A stretch of 64,000 bases of DNA from Lucifuga dentata. Its lineage: Eukaryota > Chordata > Actinopteri > Ophidiiformes > Bythitidae. Numbering within the stretch: position 1 is the first letter of the stretch; each line of letters starts with the position of its first letter. Shown here piece after piece: positions 1 through 11,465 of this stretch. A program made the translations under genes and the position numbers. Below the pieces are notes generated by a model that was given only the letters and a program-made list of their open reading frames with translations, ran no database searches and had not been told where the DNA came from. The DNA is taken from NCBI GenBank assembly GCA_014773175.1, contig VXCM01000040.1, forward strand, positions 124,001-188,000, in the 5' to 3' direction.

Positions 1-65
1 GATTATCAGGATTTGCATAATTGGAGAAATATCATTAATATAGATGTGCTGAGCAAACTAAACAC

Positions 66-68
<3 letters not shown>

Positions 69-96
<28 letters not shown>

Positions 97-124
97 NTTT
101 TTTTTTTTTTTTTTTTTTTTTTTT
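69..124. repeat. AT dinucleotide tract followed by poly-T with an embedded N
   Basis: An alternating AT stretch runs into a T homopolymer with one undetermined base at position 97. The N inside a homopolymer looks like a collapsed or unresolved contig junction, so the true length is unknown. Confidence 0.85.
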
Positions 125-513
125 AAGGACTTCATATCATTAAGCAGGATGACAGGATTCAGTTGGAACACTCAGATTTACCCCAATGCCCCACTGTACC
201 TTGTGTGTGTGTCTCTGTGTGTGTGTGGTGTCAAAAATGAGAGGAATGGAGAGGAAGAGTGAGAGAGAGTGTGAGGGTCAGGAGGCAGGAGAGAGCGTGA
301 CAACATGAGATGTCTACTTAAATTCAGACGGTGGCATCGCGGGTCTGGAATGATCCTGAGTTTATTTTCATAACGCGAGTCGTCACTGTCACCAAGCCGC
401 TCTGGTGTTTTTCTCTGTGGCTGCTTTAATAAAATGAAGCATATTTTCTCTACAGAGCTTCAATAATGTGTCCTTAATGGCAAACTTTTTATAAAGTTTA
501 ATACTGTAACTTT

Positions 514-917
514 TTAAAGGACCATACCTGCCATTTTGCATGTTTGAGCCTAATATATTCAATTTTCAGACACGTTATTGACAATCGTTTCCCAAAGCAT
601 ACTACTGGAACAGTGAATTAAAAATGTTTTTCCTACCTTCCAGACCTCCATTGGTTTCAGTTCATTCTGCTACTNCGTTAAGTGCAATAGAAAGTGCGGA
701 ATGAATGCATGTCTCCACCGGGGAATATAGTCCCAGAAGAAGACCTGCATTTATGGAAAAATTTAAAGGACCGTGACTTCATAAGGCTGCGTAACAATTA
801 GCAGGCGAAACATCGACTTTTAAGGTGGGTGTATCAGTTGAATATTTGATTTTGAAAGATTAAGTTGCAAAATATACAATATGTAAACCATGCAAAATGG
901 ACGGTATGGTCCTTTAA
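514..917 (+). mobile_element. TTAA-flanked miniature inverted-repeat transposon, copy 1
   Basis: The copy opens with TTAAAGGACCATACC and closes with GGTATGGTCCTTTAA. Just inside the left end is the block GCATGTTTGAGCCTAATAT; the right end ends with a degenerate inverted version of it. The interior shares the 'GGGAATATAGTCCCAGAAG' segment with the copies near 5.0 and 41.1 kb. There is no coding capacity, so this is a non-autonomous element. A TTAA target site and AGGACC/GGTCCT termini are what I see. Assignment to a piggyBac-like superfamily is an inference from the TTAA flanks. Confidence 0.8.
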
Positions 918-1025
918 GTGGGATTTGTGGTGGAATGTCACTTTAAAGTGTCAAATGACAGGCTGAAGGATGGTAGAATAAGATAGTTTGTTGAATAATT
1001 GTGGACATTTTTCCTCCCTTCCCCT

Positions 1026-1026
<1 letters not shown>

Positions 1027-1056
<30 letters not shown>
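1027..1056. repeat. Poly-A homopolymer
   Basis: A run of about 30 A residues follows CCCTGC. No retroposon body is evident upstream, so I call it a simple repeat. Confidence 0.85.
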
Positions 1057-1060
<4 letters not shown>

Positions 1061-1268
1061 TACGCACCACTGCTCCTAACGCACTTAATTAAATGTTAAA
1101 TAAACGAAGAGCCCCAGCGACTAAACAAGAAATTGATCTAGACTGTTCAACTCCATTGAGCTCGTAAAAATTCCATTAACTTTTACCAGGCATCTCTTTG
1201 GTTTCAGTTTCACAGATTCAAATCTTTTAATGGCGTTGGCAGCGGCGCTACATGACATGTTGCCAGTC

Positions 1269-1318
1269 TGATGATGATGATGACGATGATGATGATGATG
1301 ATGGCGGTGATGATGGTG
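1269..1318. repeat. GAT trinucleotide microsatellite, imperfect
   Basis: About fifteen GAT units, interrupted by GAC and GGC variants. It lies in no coding frame that I can support. Confidence 0.85.
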
Positions 1319-2534
1319 ACTCGTTGCTCAGCGCCTCAGCTCTGAGAATACTCACGTTGTTACGTGTCCTGCCAAACGCAGCTCTGAAACTCTCCCATCG
1401 ATGTACTCGCTCGCACAAATAACTTGGATGGATTTCCTGACTGGCATTTGTTTTGTTTGTGAATTTGGAAAATCAAAATATAACTGAAACCTACAGTAGA
1501 AAGGCTTTCTGTCAGGACTTGTTAAGGAGGAGCTGCAGTAGCATGTGCGTATTCATTCCAACGTATGATCATCTTCCCACGGCTGGATAATGAATGCATA
1601 TCTGCAGGCCCTTTTCCTCCCCTGTTATTGCATGACTATCATTTCTCTAACACGGCGTGACACCCTGAGCGCCTGAAGAGCGAATGTGCTCAACAATTAG
1701 CCAAACACCTTAAGGCTCACCGCTTTAATCATTAATTGTAAATATGGCTCTCTGCCAGGATGTGTCGTCTCTCACATCCTCTGTTGCCATAGGAAAAAGA
1801 AGGAAGTGCCGATGCAAATCATTTGGCTGCGTATCATGAACTAGAGCTCAAATATTAAACTTTATGACTGGAGCAAAGACAAACAGCATAGAGACGCAAG
1901 AAACAATGACTTTGTTTTAAAGGAGTTTTGCTTGCCATCCAGACGTCAGGTGACTTCTCCACTTCCACGTGCTTGTATTACACACTCACACAATTATAGA
2001 CTTAATCCCTAGAATATCATCCAGGCATGCAGTATATCACCCGATGTCAGTGCCGCCGTTCGGTGTATATTTGGAGAGGCCGAAAATGGATCCGGATCCT
2101 GAGCCGCTTCAGTCGTCACGTATAAATAGTGAGGCCTGACGCTGCCTCGCTTAACATGAAGGAAATCTGATGAAAGAGAGAGAAAGGTGATTTGCATTCA
2201 GCAGGCATGGCCGGCTTATGATGAGACAGAGGGATCAGAACGGATGGAGGGGAAGGCGCGGCGTAAGGAGGATGAAGATGGATTGGGAGGGAAAGAGATT
2301 CGCAGGGGGTTAAATGAGAATTAAATCGAAGAGAGGGTTCATATTTTAGCATGACAAGCAGGCCATCACAGTTGATTACCAAATTATATTCATGTTCAAT
2401 AAAGATAAGCTTTCTCGTTCTGCTCTGCAGGGCAGGCCGATATCTGACGTGATCTGCTTTCTTTACCGTTTTACCCTTTTCCCACAATGCTCTCTCCTTG
2501 GAGACAAGCAAACTCTGTCAGGTTTCAGGCCTAG

Positions 2535-3277
2535 TTAAAGGACCATAGTGTGGTTTTGCATGTTTGGGCACAAAGTATACAGCATACGTGATACATTGCT
2601 GACTACCATTTCCCAAAACCTACTCCTAGAGCTGGAAATATTAGGTTTTCCTGCCTTCCACACTGTTTCAGTTCATGCTAGTATGCTATTAAATAAACTT
2701 GCAGAGACTTGAAATGTGCTTGAGATAAGTAAGTCATCACAGCAAAAACGACATCTTTTAATTTTTTGTTGAAGATATTTTAGTTAACTAGTCCAGCATG
2801 GAGCTGCAAGGAAGAAAATCTATGTCTCCGCCAGGGAATATAGCCCCAAGAGAAAATGGCTTTTAAAGGACTGTACCACCCATTTTGCATGTTTGAGCCT
2901 AATACTGTATATTCAATTTTCATACACGTAACATTACTGACCATCATTTCCCAAAGGATAAAACCATATTTCAGCTTTGTTACGTGTATGAAAATTAAAT
3001 ATATTAGGCTCAAACATTCAAAATGGACGGTATGGTCCTTTAATGAGAAATTAAAAATGACCATCCTCTCAACATTTGGTTGTATTTGTTAGCAGGTGAA
3101 ACATTAAATTTTAAGGCGGGTGCAACACCTGAACATCTGATTTTGAAAGATTCGGGGATTTGCAAAATAACAGGAAAACTAAAATACAGTTTGATATTTT
3201 GGAAAATGGTTGTCAGTAACGTAATGTGCATGCGGGTAAAATTTATTGGACTTAAAATCACCAGTATGCTCCTTTAA
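2535..3277 (+). mobile_element. Miniature transposon, copy 2 (outer), interrupted by another copy
   Basis: The left terminus TTAAAGGACCATAG and the right terminus GCTCCTTTAA bound an element with the family's internal landmarks: a 'TTTCAGTTCATGC' block, a 'CGCCAGGGAATATAG' block and a 'TTTTGAAAGATT' block in the same order as in the copy at 40.8 kb. A second, shorter family member sits inside it at 2,863-3,043. Without that insert the outer element is about 560 bp, similar to the copy at 40.8 kb (539 bp). It has no coding capacity. Confidence 0.8.
2863..3043 (+). mobile_element. Short terminal-repeat-only element nested in copy 2
   Basis: This 181-bp element, including its TTAA flanks, is almost entirely two inverted arms. 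The left arm contains GCATGTTTGAGCCTAATAC and TTCATACACGTAAC. The right arm contains GTTACGTGTATGAA and ATATTAGGCTCAAACAT. Compared with the copy at 40.8 kb, which has TTACTGAGA uninterrupted at the matching site (41,142-41,150), the insertion has duplicated a TTAA. The arms would fold into a hairpin of about 80 bp. Confidence 0.8.
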
Positions 3278-3550
3278 GGGTACATCAGATAGAAATCATG
3301 TGCAATACATACAGCCGATGTGTGTAATATATGACGGAAGAAACTGCATAGCAATATTTATATACAGTACTGGAGTGTCCTTGAGCAAAAGTGTGAATTA
3401 ATATTACAGAAAAGCTATTGGTGAGTGACACTGACCATTCAGCGTTATGAATAATCCTCACAGGGAAATTAATAAGCAGGCTGTAGCTGTAGCACAAAAC
3501 TCCCTGACTTTCCTGTAACAAAGCTTGCCCATGAAGCTCCTTGTTACTGC

Positions 3551-3570
3551 AGTGTGTGTGTGTGTGTGTG
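3551..3570. repeat. GT dinucleotide microsatellite
   Basis: About ten GT units in non-coding DNA. Confidence 0.8.
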
Positions 3571-4696
3571 TACAGTTCGCTTCAGTCTACCTGGGTGTCA
3601 ACTGTACAACAAAAAAAAGTTTTGCGTGAATGAAAACATACCTGTCACAATCTGATCTGCCAGGCAGCAAAATCCACCATGTCAAATCAAGATGTCAGCG
3701 AAAATATTGTTTTTTTTAAAACAAATACATGACCTGAGTTTTTACCCCGGTGCATGACATGAAAGTTGGAAGGGCGGGAACACCGTAGCGCGAGTTTCAA
3801 GTCGACACGCTCCATAAGAGGATTTTCACAGGACAGAAACAAATACTGCCGACAGAAACTCTTGAATAAGTGTTGCATCACGTATCAAAAAAGGAAAAAG
3901 TGCAAGCTGTGAAAACAGCAGCAGTATAATTTTGCTTTGCTTTCCGAAGAATCAGCCCCATCTGCTGCAGTTGGTGCTCCGTTCCTCTTTTCATCATTGC
4001 TGTTAATGTGAAACGTCTGTCTTTCTGTCCTTTCTCTCCTGCCTGCTCGCTCCTTCATTTCCTCTGCTGTCTGTTTGTCTTCGCCTCGCTTTTCTCCCTT
4101 CTTTTGTTTTGGCCTTTCGTCAATCCATTTTATCCCATCTGGCTAAAACTTACATCGCTGTTAGAAAGCACTCTTCCCCTGCCTGACTTTCTCTCTCTTT
4201 GTTTCACCTTTCTATCCCTCCTCCCATTCTCTTTCAGTTTGTCTCACTTTTTCTGCGTCCTTCCTCTGTCCTGGCACATTATCAGACTCTCTCTCCTGTT
4301 TTTTCTGGAACATTTCTCTTTTGTATCCACATTTACCCGGTTTTGCTTGAAATTTCGATGTGGGCGGTTTTCGTCACACTTCTGTTTAGCCACAATGAGA
4401 TGAGGGGGGATAGAGGATCGTATGGCTGCGAAAAAAAATTGTCATATTTTTTATTGGATTGCAAAGGAAAGGCGTATGGCACCTAGCGCAAAACAAAAAC
4501 ACTTGTGAAAAGCAGCAGCTGCCAAAGTGTCGACAGAGAGAGACAGAAAGCCTGGATGACCTTCAGAAAAAGAATGCACGGTTGCATAACAGGAACAAGG
4601 ATGACGTGTGAAAGAAAGCTTTTGAGATCCAGATTTATAACACTGTGCTCACGACTCTGTGCAGTTTTTTTGCATGCCTCCATCCAAACTGCAAAG

Positions 4697-5298
4697 TTAA
4701 AGGACCATACCAGCCATTTTGCATGTTTGAGCCTAATATATTCAATTTTCATACATGTAACGTTACTGACAATCATTTCCCAAAACATACTACTGGAATG
4801 GTGAGTTAAAAATGTGTTTCCTACCTTCCAGACCGCCATTGGTTTCAGTTCATTCTGGTACGCTGTTAAAATCAACTTTTTGATACTTGAAACATTCTTG
4901 GGATAGGTAATCCATTATTGCGAACAACATGTGTAATCAGGTTTTGTTTTTTTTTTTTTTAGAAGTTACATAATTTTAGCGTTTAAGCACAATAAAAAGC
5001 GTGGAGTGAATGTATGTCTCCACCAGGGAATATAGTCCCAAACAAAAGAAGACCTGTGTTTATCTAAAAATTTAAATGTGACTTCATAAACTATTAGCAG
5101 GCGAAACATCAATTTACAAGGTGGGTGTATCGCTTGAATATTTGATATTTGAAAGATTAAGAGATTTTACAAAATGTCAGGAAAGCTGAAATACAGTTTT
5201 AGTTTTATCCTTTGGGAAATGATTGTCAGTAACATAACATGTATGAAAATTGAATATATTAGGCTCAAACATGCAACATGGCCAGTATGGTCCTTTAA
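4697..5298 (+). mobile_element. Miniature transposon, copy 3 (best preserved ends)
   Basis: The left end TTAAAGGACCATACCAGCC and the right end GCCAGTATGGTCCTTTAA match. The inverted similarity continues inward for about 90 bp: GTTTGAGCCTAATATATTC on the left against GAATATATTAGGCTCAAAC on the right, then GACAATCATTTCCCAAA against TTTGGGAAATGATTGTC. The central part is about 400 bp and non-coding. This copy gives the clearest view of the long terminal inverted repeat of the family. Confidence 0.85.
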
Positions 5299-5372
5299 TG
5301 CTATATTCTATATTCTTGCCATTAAATTTTGGTGTGGATCACAATCCGGGGGTGGGTCTAGGAATTTGTTGG

Positions 5373-5388
5373 TAGTATGGTCCTTTAA
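5373..5388 (+). mobile_element. Isolated right-end fragment of the miniature transposon
   Basis: The sequence TAGTATGGTCCTTTAATG repeats the terminus of copy 3, which ends about 90 bp upstream with CAGTATGGTCCTTTAATG. It carries the same following TG. This may be a short local duplication of the end or the remnant of another copy. Confidence 0.5.
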
Positions 5389-8316
5389 TGGCATAATTCA
5401 TCCTCAGATTTGAGTCATGGAAAAGTAAAGTGTGATGACTTTACCAAATGTGCATGCATAATCACTCAATAACTGTTAAGAAAACCAAAAACCCAGCCGG
5501 CAAAATATCTTTTTTAAAAGCATCACATAAACCGTGTTTGGATTTTTCCACAGCCTGTGTTTGGCAGATGATTCACTGAATCTCGCCTCCTGGCTGCAGC
5601 GCAACTTGACTGTGTGGGGCTGCTTTGCATCTGCGATTGTTTTTTTCTGTCAAATAGTGGATTTCTCATTGTGGGGCAGAAGTATTCAGTTGCTGTTGTT
5701 GTGTAACAAGAGTTTGGTCAGAGTCGCGATTACTTTCTGAGTCGTCGTGTGAGAGCTTCCACTTCCACGCCTCGCCAACAAACCCGCAAGGCAGCTTTCA
5801 CAGCAAGGAGCACCCAGTCCAGAGTGTTAGTATGTGGGTAACCATGTGTGAATAATACAAGTGTGCACAGGCATGCATGTGGATTCATGTGTGTGTTTGT
5901 GTGTGCTCCATTTGCCAACAAAAGAATCCAGCAGCTTAAAATGAAGCACCCAAACAGTTATTTTCTTGGCAGATCCTTTCAGTTGCTCGCCCAAAAACCA
6001 GCCAGAAATACTACTACAGAGACAGAGACACACACAGAGAGAGAGAGAGAGGTAGTGGAGGAATGGGAAAATGAAGTGAGAGAGTACATCATACTGAGGT
6101 GGGTGTCCTCTCCTCCAGAGGGTTTTCCATCTGATATCGAACCAGCAGCCTCATCGATCTGAATCACCAACCTCACCGACTCCAGCAAAGAGTTGGAGCC
6201 GTTTCTGAGCCTTTAGGGGGCAAGGGACAGAAAAAGAGGAGTGTCGGTGTGATGACGTGTTTTTTTTCAACAAAGTGCAAACTCGATTTGTAATTTGTCA
6301 TAGTCGTCATCATTCACCTAAAATTGATTTCTTGATCAAAATCCCAGTTTGCACATTATAATGTTTGCAAATGACATTACAAACACTAAGAATTGAGTAT
6401 GATTTCCTACATTACTAAATATAACAAACAGCTTCTATGTCAAACCTTTAAACAAGAAATGGGTGGAACAGAGCTAAAAAAAATAGTATTACTAATTGTA
6501 AAACGCTGAGTAATATTTAAAAAATGCAATAAAATTGTAACTTTCTAACCATAGTGGGACAGTAAAGTTTACATGCATGTTAAAAATTTGATTATACTCC
6601 AATTAAGACAATTACTGGATTTTTTTTAAAATGTTACATGAACATTAATCTAGATTATAGTCATAAATCAATTAGCTTTAGGATGTAAATGTTATAATGG
6701 GAGTAAGCCACCTCCGCATGACAGCCTCTCCTCATGCTCCTCACATGATTACGCAACACGCCATTTACATTTGGCGAGGTGCCAAATCCTCTTAATTCCA
6801 TCCTTGACTGAGTGGGGATTGGGAGCGTCCATCTGTGTTAAATTTCACACAATAACATTGCAAAAAATTCAATAAATAATTGACACGTTTCTCCCACATG
6901 GGTTTGATTAAAAAAAAAAAAAAAGAAAAGCTCAGTGCCAGACTAAATGATTTATTAAGACGGACATTTTTTACAATGAGGGTGAGGCCGGAGGGGGAAA
7001 GGGAGGACAGATGAGCATTTGGGAAAGAGAGAGGTGGACAGTTCTCCTCAGAGACTCTTCACATTAAAGCCCCACCAGTCAACAAGTAGCAGCTCCGATT
7101 GTTAGAGGACTATCACCAGGAAATATGTCACCAGCTGACACGAGACAATCATGGTAAGATGGCGGCGTCCCTGAATCTGCAGCTGCCAGCTCAAAGAGCT
7201 TCCTGCTGCGGTCTTTGCACTGGAGATGTCTCCCGCTAATAGGCACCCATCTGGGGGTGGGGAGGGTGTCACGGTGTCACCTACTGAGTTTAACACTTGG
7301 TTTATTACCATTTCTTGTAACCATGGTTTCAGCGAAACCAGTCCGACTGGCCTTTTTGTAAAGATCTGTCACCGTTAATGTCACACATGAAACTGTCCCA
7401 GATGGCCGCCATTGATCTCATTAGCCGAGCTTCTTTAAAGAGGATTCAGTGATTTCTCCCTTTTTTTTTCCACAGGGATTATCTCCTGCGACAGGCTGTC
7501 AGCGTTTAGACAGATTTCAACGAGCACTGTCCCTTATTAACTCTGTCAGTCTGCTGGAGATAGACACATACACACAAACACATACACACACTCATTCCTG
7601 CTTCCTCCTTCCTCACTGGCAGCTTGAGCCAGAGGGAACATATGGCAGACTCCATGCTGGATAACACCGAGGCTTGCATCAGACAGCACGGTGAAGCATT
7701 GCTGTGCATCCTTGCATTCTATGTGATAAAACAGATAATTGCAGCCTTCAGTTCTGATTGGCCAAATCAAATCGCAAAACACCTGGTGAACTCAAAACTG
7801 TGACGTCACGACATGATCTATTGGATGATCTGACACTGAATACACACACAGGAGATCCATCTTTGCCTCCAATCCACTCCGAACGATCACAGGAAACATT
7901 TTTTTAAATCTCCGGCACAATTCTCCGAAAACTGCCAAACATGAGGTGACATTTCAGTCGCAGTCGACAGCAGCATCTGCTCTTATGATGGCAGCACAGC
8001 CACACACTTGTTGGAGCTGGAGTCCCACTGTGGTGTGTTGTTTTTTCCTAATCGCAGAAAACTGGATGAGAAGCTTCACCACAACAAGCAGCTGCTCCAA
8101 AATCCGATTCCAACACCTTGTCTCACGCTGCGGACACGTAAAACTATGCCACGTCCAAAAACTAATCCTCGAAAGGGCTGGTAGTTCATGGCATGATGCT
8201 GCCCCCCACCATTCACGAGGGATTAGTAGCCTAAAGATATTCCCTGACTGCCATGAGGGTCAGCAGCCCCACCATGAATCAGCGTGGGAGCTAACAGGAG
8301 CAGAAACTGCTTCGGA

Positions 8317-8459
8317 CGCCATATGTGGCGTTTGAGGAGCCATGATGCTCCTCAAACGCCACATATGGCGTTTGCATTTTGGTATTTATATGGCGTTTGC
8401 ATTTTGGTATTTATATGGCGTATGCATTTTGGTATTTCTTCATAGAAGAAATACCAAAA
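8317..8459. repeat. Compound repeat: perfect hairpin, 25-bp tandem units, second perfect hairpin
   Basis: A perfect 24-bp inverted repeat (arms 8,317-8,340 and 8,347-8,370, 6-bp spacer) begins CGCCATATGTGGCG. It is followed by about 2.7 copies of a 25-bp unit (TTTGCATTTTGGTATTTATA plus TGGCG), which starts from the end of the second arm. The last unit turns into another perfect hairpin: TTTTGGTATTTCTTC at 8,427-8,441, spacer ATA, and its complement at 8,445-8,459. No coding frame is involved. A replication template-switch origin or a small structured RNA are both possible; the sequence alone does not decide. Confidence 0.85.
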
Positions 8460-9546
8460 ACCTATTTGCAGCCATTCTTACGTAACATCAGCAAACCATA
8501 AGACTCATATGGATGTTAGAACAGCTAATGCCCTATCTGTTGATATGTGTGTGCATGCACTTTAGCTCTCTTTTACATGGCTATTCTAACGCCACTCCAA
8601 TGCGCGGGATTCAACTTCTATCTTTGCTCAGGCTAATATATGAATACAAATATCATATCCAGGAAGCCCAGATGATGCTCTTACATATTTCATTTACTGT
8701 CTGAACAGAGACTGATGCTTCCTTCAGTGGACATAAGAAAGTGGAGGGGTGGAAGGAATAGCAGCCAATGAGAAAAAACGTCTTAGGCTAACATGCTAAT
8801 TCACGCCGTAAAGCGAGTTTAGATTTCTTCCAAGGTCTGTACAGGAAATAGAAATAAATCGCTGTCAGAGTCAAGTATCCTGCTTCTCCTCTTAAAGTGA
8901 TCAATCAATGAAACGTGCTGATCTTTCACCCTTACCGCTGTTCTATTCTTAAGTGTTGACCTTTAACCTCCCGGCTGGCTCCATCGTCAACGACAGGACA
9001 CCCAGCTCTTAAATCAATATCCACACACACATAGATTTGATACTTTATTACTTTTAGTGGCTTTAAGTAAAGTTAAACAAGTGTATCAGCCAGCCTAAGA
9101 GAAATATGTCTTTTAATCCTCCTTAAAGCCTCTCAGTCTGTGATACCCACTAATTCACTTCACATACACTGTACCACAAATACACACACACACACACCTA
9201 ACCCAAGCATTTAATCATCCCCTGAGCAAACGAGCACCATATTGTAGACAAAACACTCTGAGTGCTGTTTAATATCAGCAGTCAAACACGGAGCGCTGGG
9301 GAGCGGCGCCGAGCAGCCGGTTTGGACCTGGCGTCATGTTCCTGGTAGCTCAATGATTTGAGATTCATTCAGTGTGAGTGCCGCTTCGGCGAGAGAGTGA
9401 CAGTGACGGAAAGAGAGAGAGACACACACCCGCACACACAACAAGAGAGTGAAGGAAAGAGAGAGAGACAAGACTCGGATCTCCTGACAGTGAGGAAGAT
9501 GGGAGCTCAGAGAGAGATTATGTTTACACCAATGTTTTGTCATTAT

Positions 9547-9576
9547 GTGTGTGTTTGTGTGCACGTGTGTGTGTGT
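9547..9576. repeat. GT-rich microsatellite, imperfect
   Basis: A GT repeat with interruptions (TTTGT, GCACG). Related GT/CA-rich tracts recur at about 9,737-9,772, 9,916-9,948 and 10,234-10,252, making 9.4-10.4 kb microsatellite-dense. GA tracts at 9,410-9,470 alternate with the CA tracts. No gene is supported here. Confidence 0.8.
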
Positions 9577-10440
9577 AATACTGCAGAAAAGTATGCAAAT
9601 GATCACGCGTGTCTTCTGGGGATTTGTTAAATGGGATTTTGAGGACATTGTTTTGTTCCTCGGTGTGTGAATCTGAAATTATGGATGACACCTTCAGCAG
9701 AGGAGGAGAATGAGAGAGGCAGACACGGGGTTGTGTGCGTGCGCGCGTGTGTGTTGTGCACGTGTGTGTCAGCCAGGCTGCCATGTGGTTTTTCTGATGT
9801 GCAGGCGTGTTGTGTGTTTGTCGTCACGCCGCAAGAAGCTGTCAGAGGAACGCTATGGGGAATACATTTGATTTGCAAATACAGTCGAAAACACAACCGC
9901 CCATTTGCAGAGACATGCACACACTCACACTCACACACACAGACACAGGTGCTTTTGTTTCCCCTGTAGGGATGATTTGCAATTGAATGGGCGTGTTGCT
10001 GCGGCTGACTTCTAAGTTTTGACAAAATGCTTCCAGGGGAAAAAAACCCTGTATGCACCAAGGACGTGTTACTTACCAACGTTCTGCCTTTTACCAACAG
10101 ACATGTGTGAAAACGCCTCGTTCTGGTGAGAGCGGCCCGATTAAAATTCAACCAAGTGCTCTGTTTGCTGTAACTTTCCAGGCGAAGCTGACTTGGCACG
10201 TCGTGTTCAAGGTCATCCAAGTTTGTGCTCACAGGTGTGTGTGTGTGTGTGTGAGACCAGATGACAGACATTCCATCAACCTATCAAGCAAGACTATATT
10301 TCACAGGGATTCGGAGCTTAATGCCACCAGACACTTGAGTGTGTCATTTTTCATGCTTAGGGTAGGTGTGGGAGCATCTGTAGCCTCATTTCTGTGTGTG
10401 TGTGTGTGGTAATGAGTGGGTGGATGTGTACAGTGTTTTC

Positions 10441-10647
10441 ATGCAAACCCAGCTGGTTTTGCTGACCCGCAGCATCACCTTTCCATCTCCCTGTTGAGAA
10501 AGCACAGGTGTTTCCTCTGATAGCTCTCTCTCTCTCTCTCTCTCTTTCTCTCTGTTTGACCAGGAAGTGAGAACTGTCCACACTTCCCCATCCAAAAGAG
10601 TAACGTCCAGCTCTCTCGCTCAGCCTGACCCTCCAGCAGGACAAAAA
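10441..10647 (+). promoter_or_regulatory. Possible xirp2 promoter / 5' UTR
   Basis: This block lies directly before the tentative first coding exon. I see two E-boxes of the type bound by myogenic bHLH factors (CAGCTG at 10,450-10,455 and CAGGTG at 10,505-10,510), a CT microsatellite at about 10,524-10,548 and an ETS-like AGGAAG. There is no clear TATA box. The role is inferred only from the exon it precedes and from the known striated-muscle expression of the XIRP family. Confidence 0.3.
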
Positions 10648-10663
10648 ATGGACCCCAGCCTTT
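10648..10663 (+). CDS. xirp2: Tentative first coding exon of xirp2
   Basis: ATGGACCCCAGCCTTT reads MDPSL plus one base and is followed at once by a consensus donor, GTAAGT. The start context is favourable (AAAAAATGG). The exon ends in phase 1, which is exactly what the first secure exon at 17,712 needs, giving MDPSL joined to SAGSTGRS. The intron would be 7.05 kb. Support is only the donor, the start context and the matching phase; a 16-nt coding piece has no similarity value. Another upstream or intronic first exon is possible, as is initiation at the internal Met in LAMYQAAVSK within the next exon. Confidence 0.4.
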
Positions 10664-11336
10664 GTAAGTAATCACAAACACTCCTTCTCTTTGTACTTTT
10701 TATTTTTGATTTTCTAGATGGGGTCTCAAATGTTCATTTTCAGAGATATGAGATATAAGTCAGATGATATGAATCCCGGCTCTCTGATTGCACCATAGTT
10801 ACAGGAGTCTGCCAAACTGTGATGGTCACTATAATGTGGTGTCCCTTTTGTTCTCTGTGATAAACTTTTTGGCAGAAAGCAGCTTTTGGAAACTAGATTG
10901 CTCATTGCCAGATAAGGCAAACTCCCTGGCTGCTCTTTAATGGGAAGCAGAGGGGCTTGGTAGATACTGCAGCTCCATTACTGCGATAGCAAGGCTACTT
11001 TTGGTTTGTTTTCCACCACCACTGATAACGGTGTGCACACAGATAGAGCTTACAGTGCGAGGTACAGTCCATTTTTCTCTCCTGAGCATCGCCAATAAAC
11101 ACACAAAAGGTGAGTTCTAACAAGGCTCAGGCCTGCCATGTATCAGAGTGTGTGAAGTGTGATCCAGGAAAGAGAGAAAGAGATGGTGAGAAGCAAAGGT
11201 GATGGATGTGTTCTGCCCCAAAGTGGTAGCGAGGTGTTTAACACACAACGCTAACACACTCATAAAGCAGCTCGACCAGGCGTGCTGGTGTAAACATGCT
11301 CACACACAGATATGCTCAGACTGAGAGCCTTTCCAC

Positions 11337-11465
11337 CTCCACCTGAGATCAGCGAGCCTTTGAAACCCCCACAGTGTCTAAAGCTGGACGTTGCCAACGA
11401 NCTCCACCTGAGATCAGCGAGCCTTTGAAACCCCCACAGTGTCTAAAGCTGGACGTTGCCAACGA
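11337..11465. repeat. Exact 64-bp direct duplication separated by one N (likely assembly artefact)
   Basis: Positions 11,337-11,400 and 11,402-11,465 are identical, starting CTCCACCTGAGATCAGCG, with a single undetermined base at 11,401 between them. The pattern of contig end, N, same contig end is that of overlapping contigs joined without merging. Any reading frame running through the duplicate is not real. Confidence 0.85.

Larger units (their letters stand above)
1..10440. other. Non-coding flank upstream of xirp2
   Basis: I see no exon-like sequence here with recognisable protein similarity on either strand. The open frames are short and mostly fall in microsatellites or in copies of the miniature transposon family. 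The stretch holds an AT/poly-T tract at its start, a GAT repeat near 1.27 kb, four transposon copies between 0.5 and 5.4 kb, CA/GT repeats, and the compound hairpin near 8.3 kb. Those items are listed separately. Distant xirp2 regulatory elements could lie here, but nothing in the bases identifies one. Confidence 0.6.
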
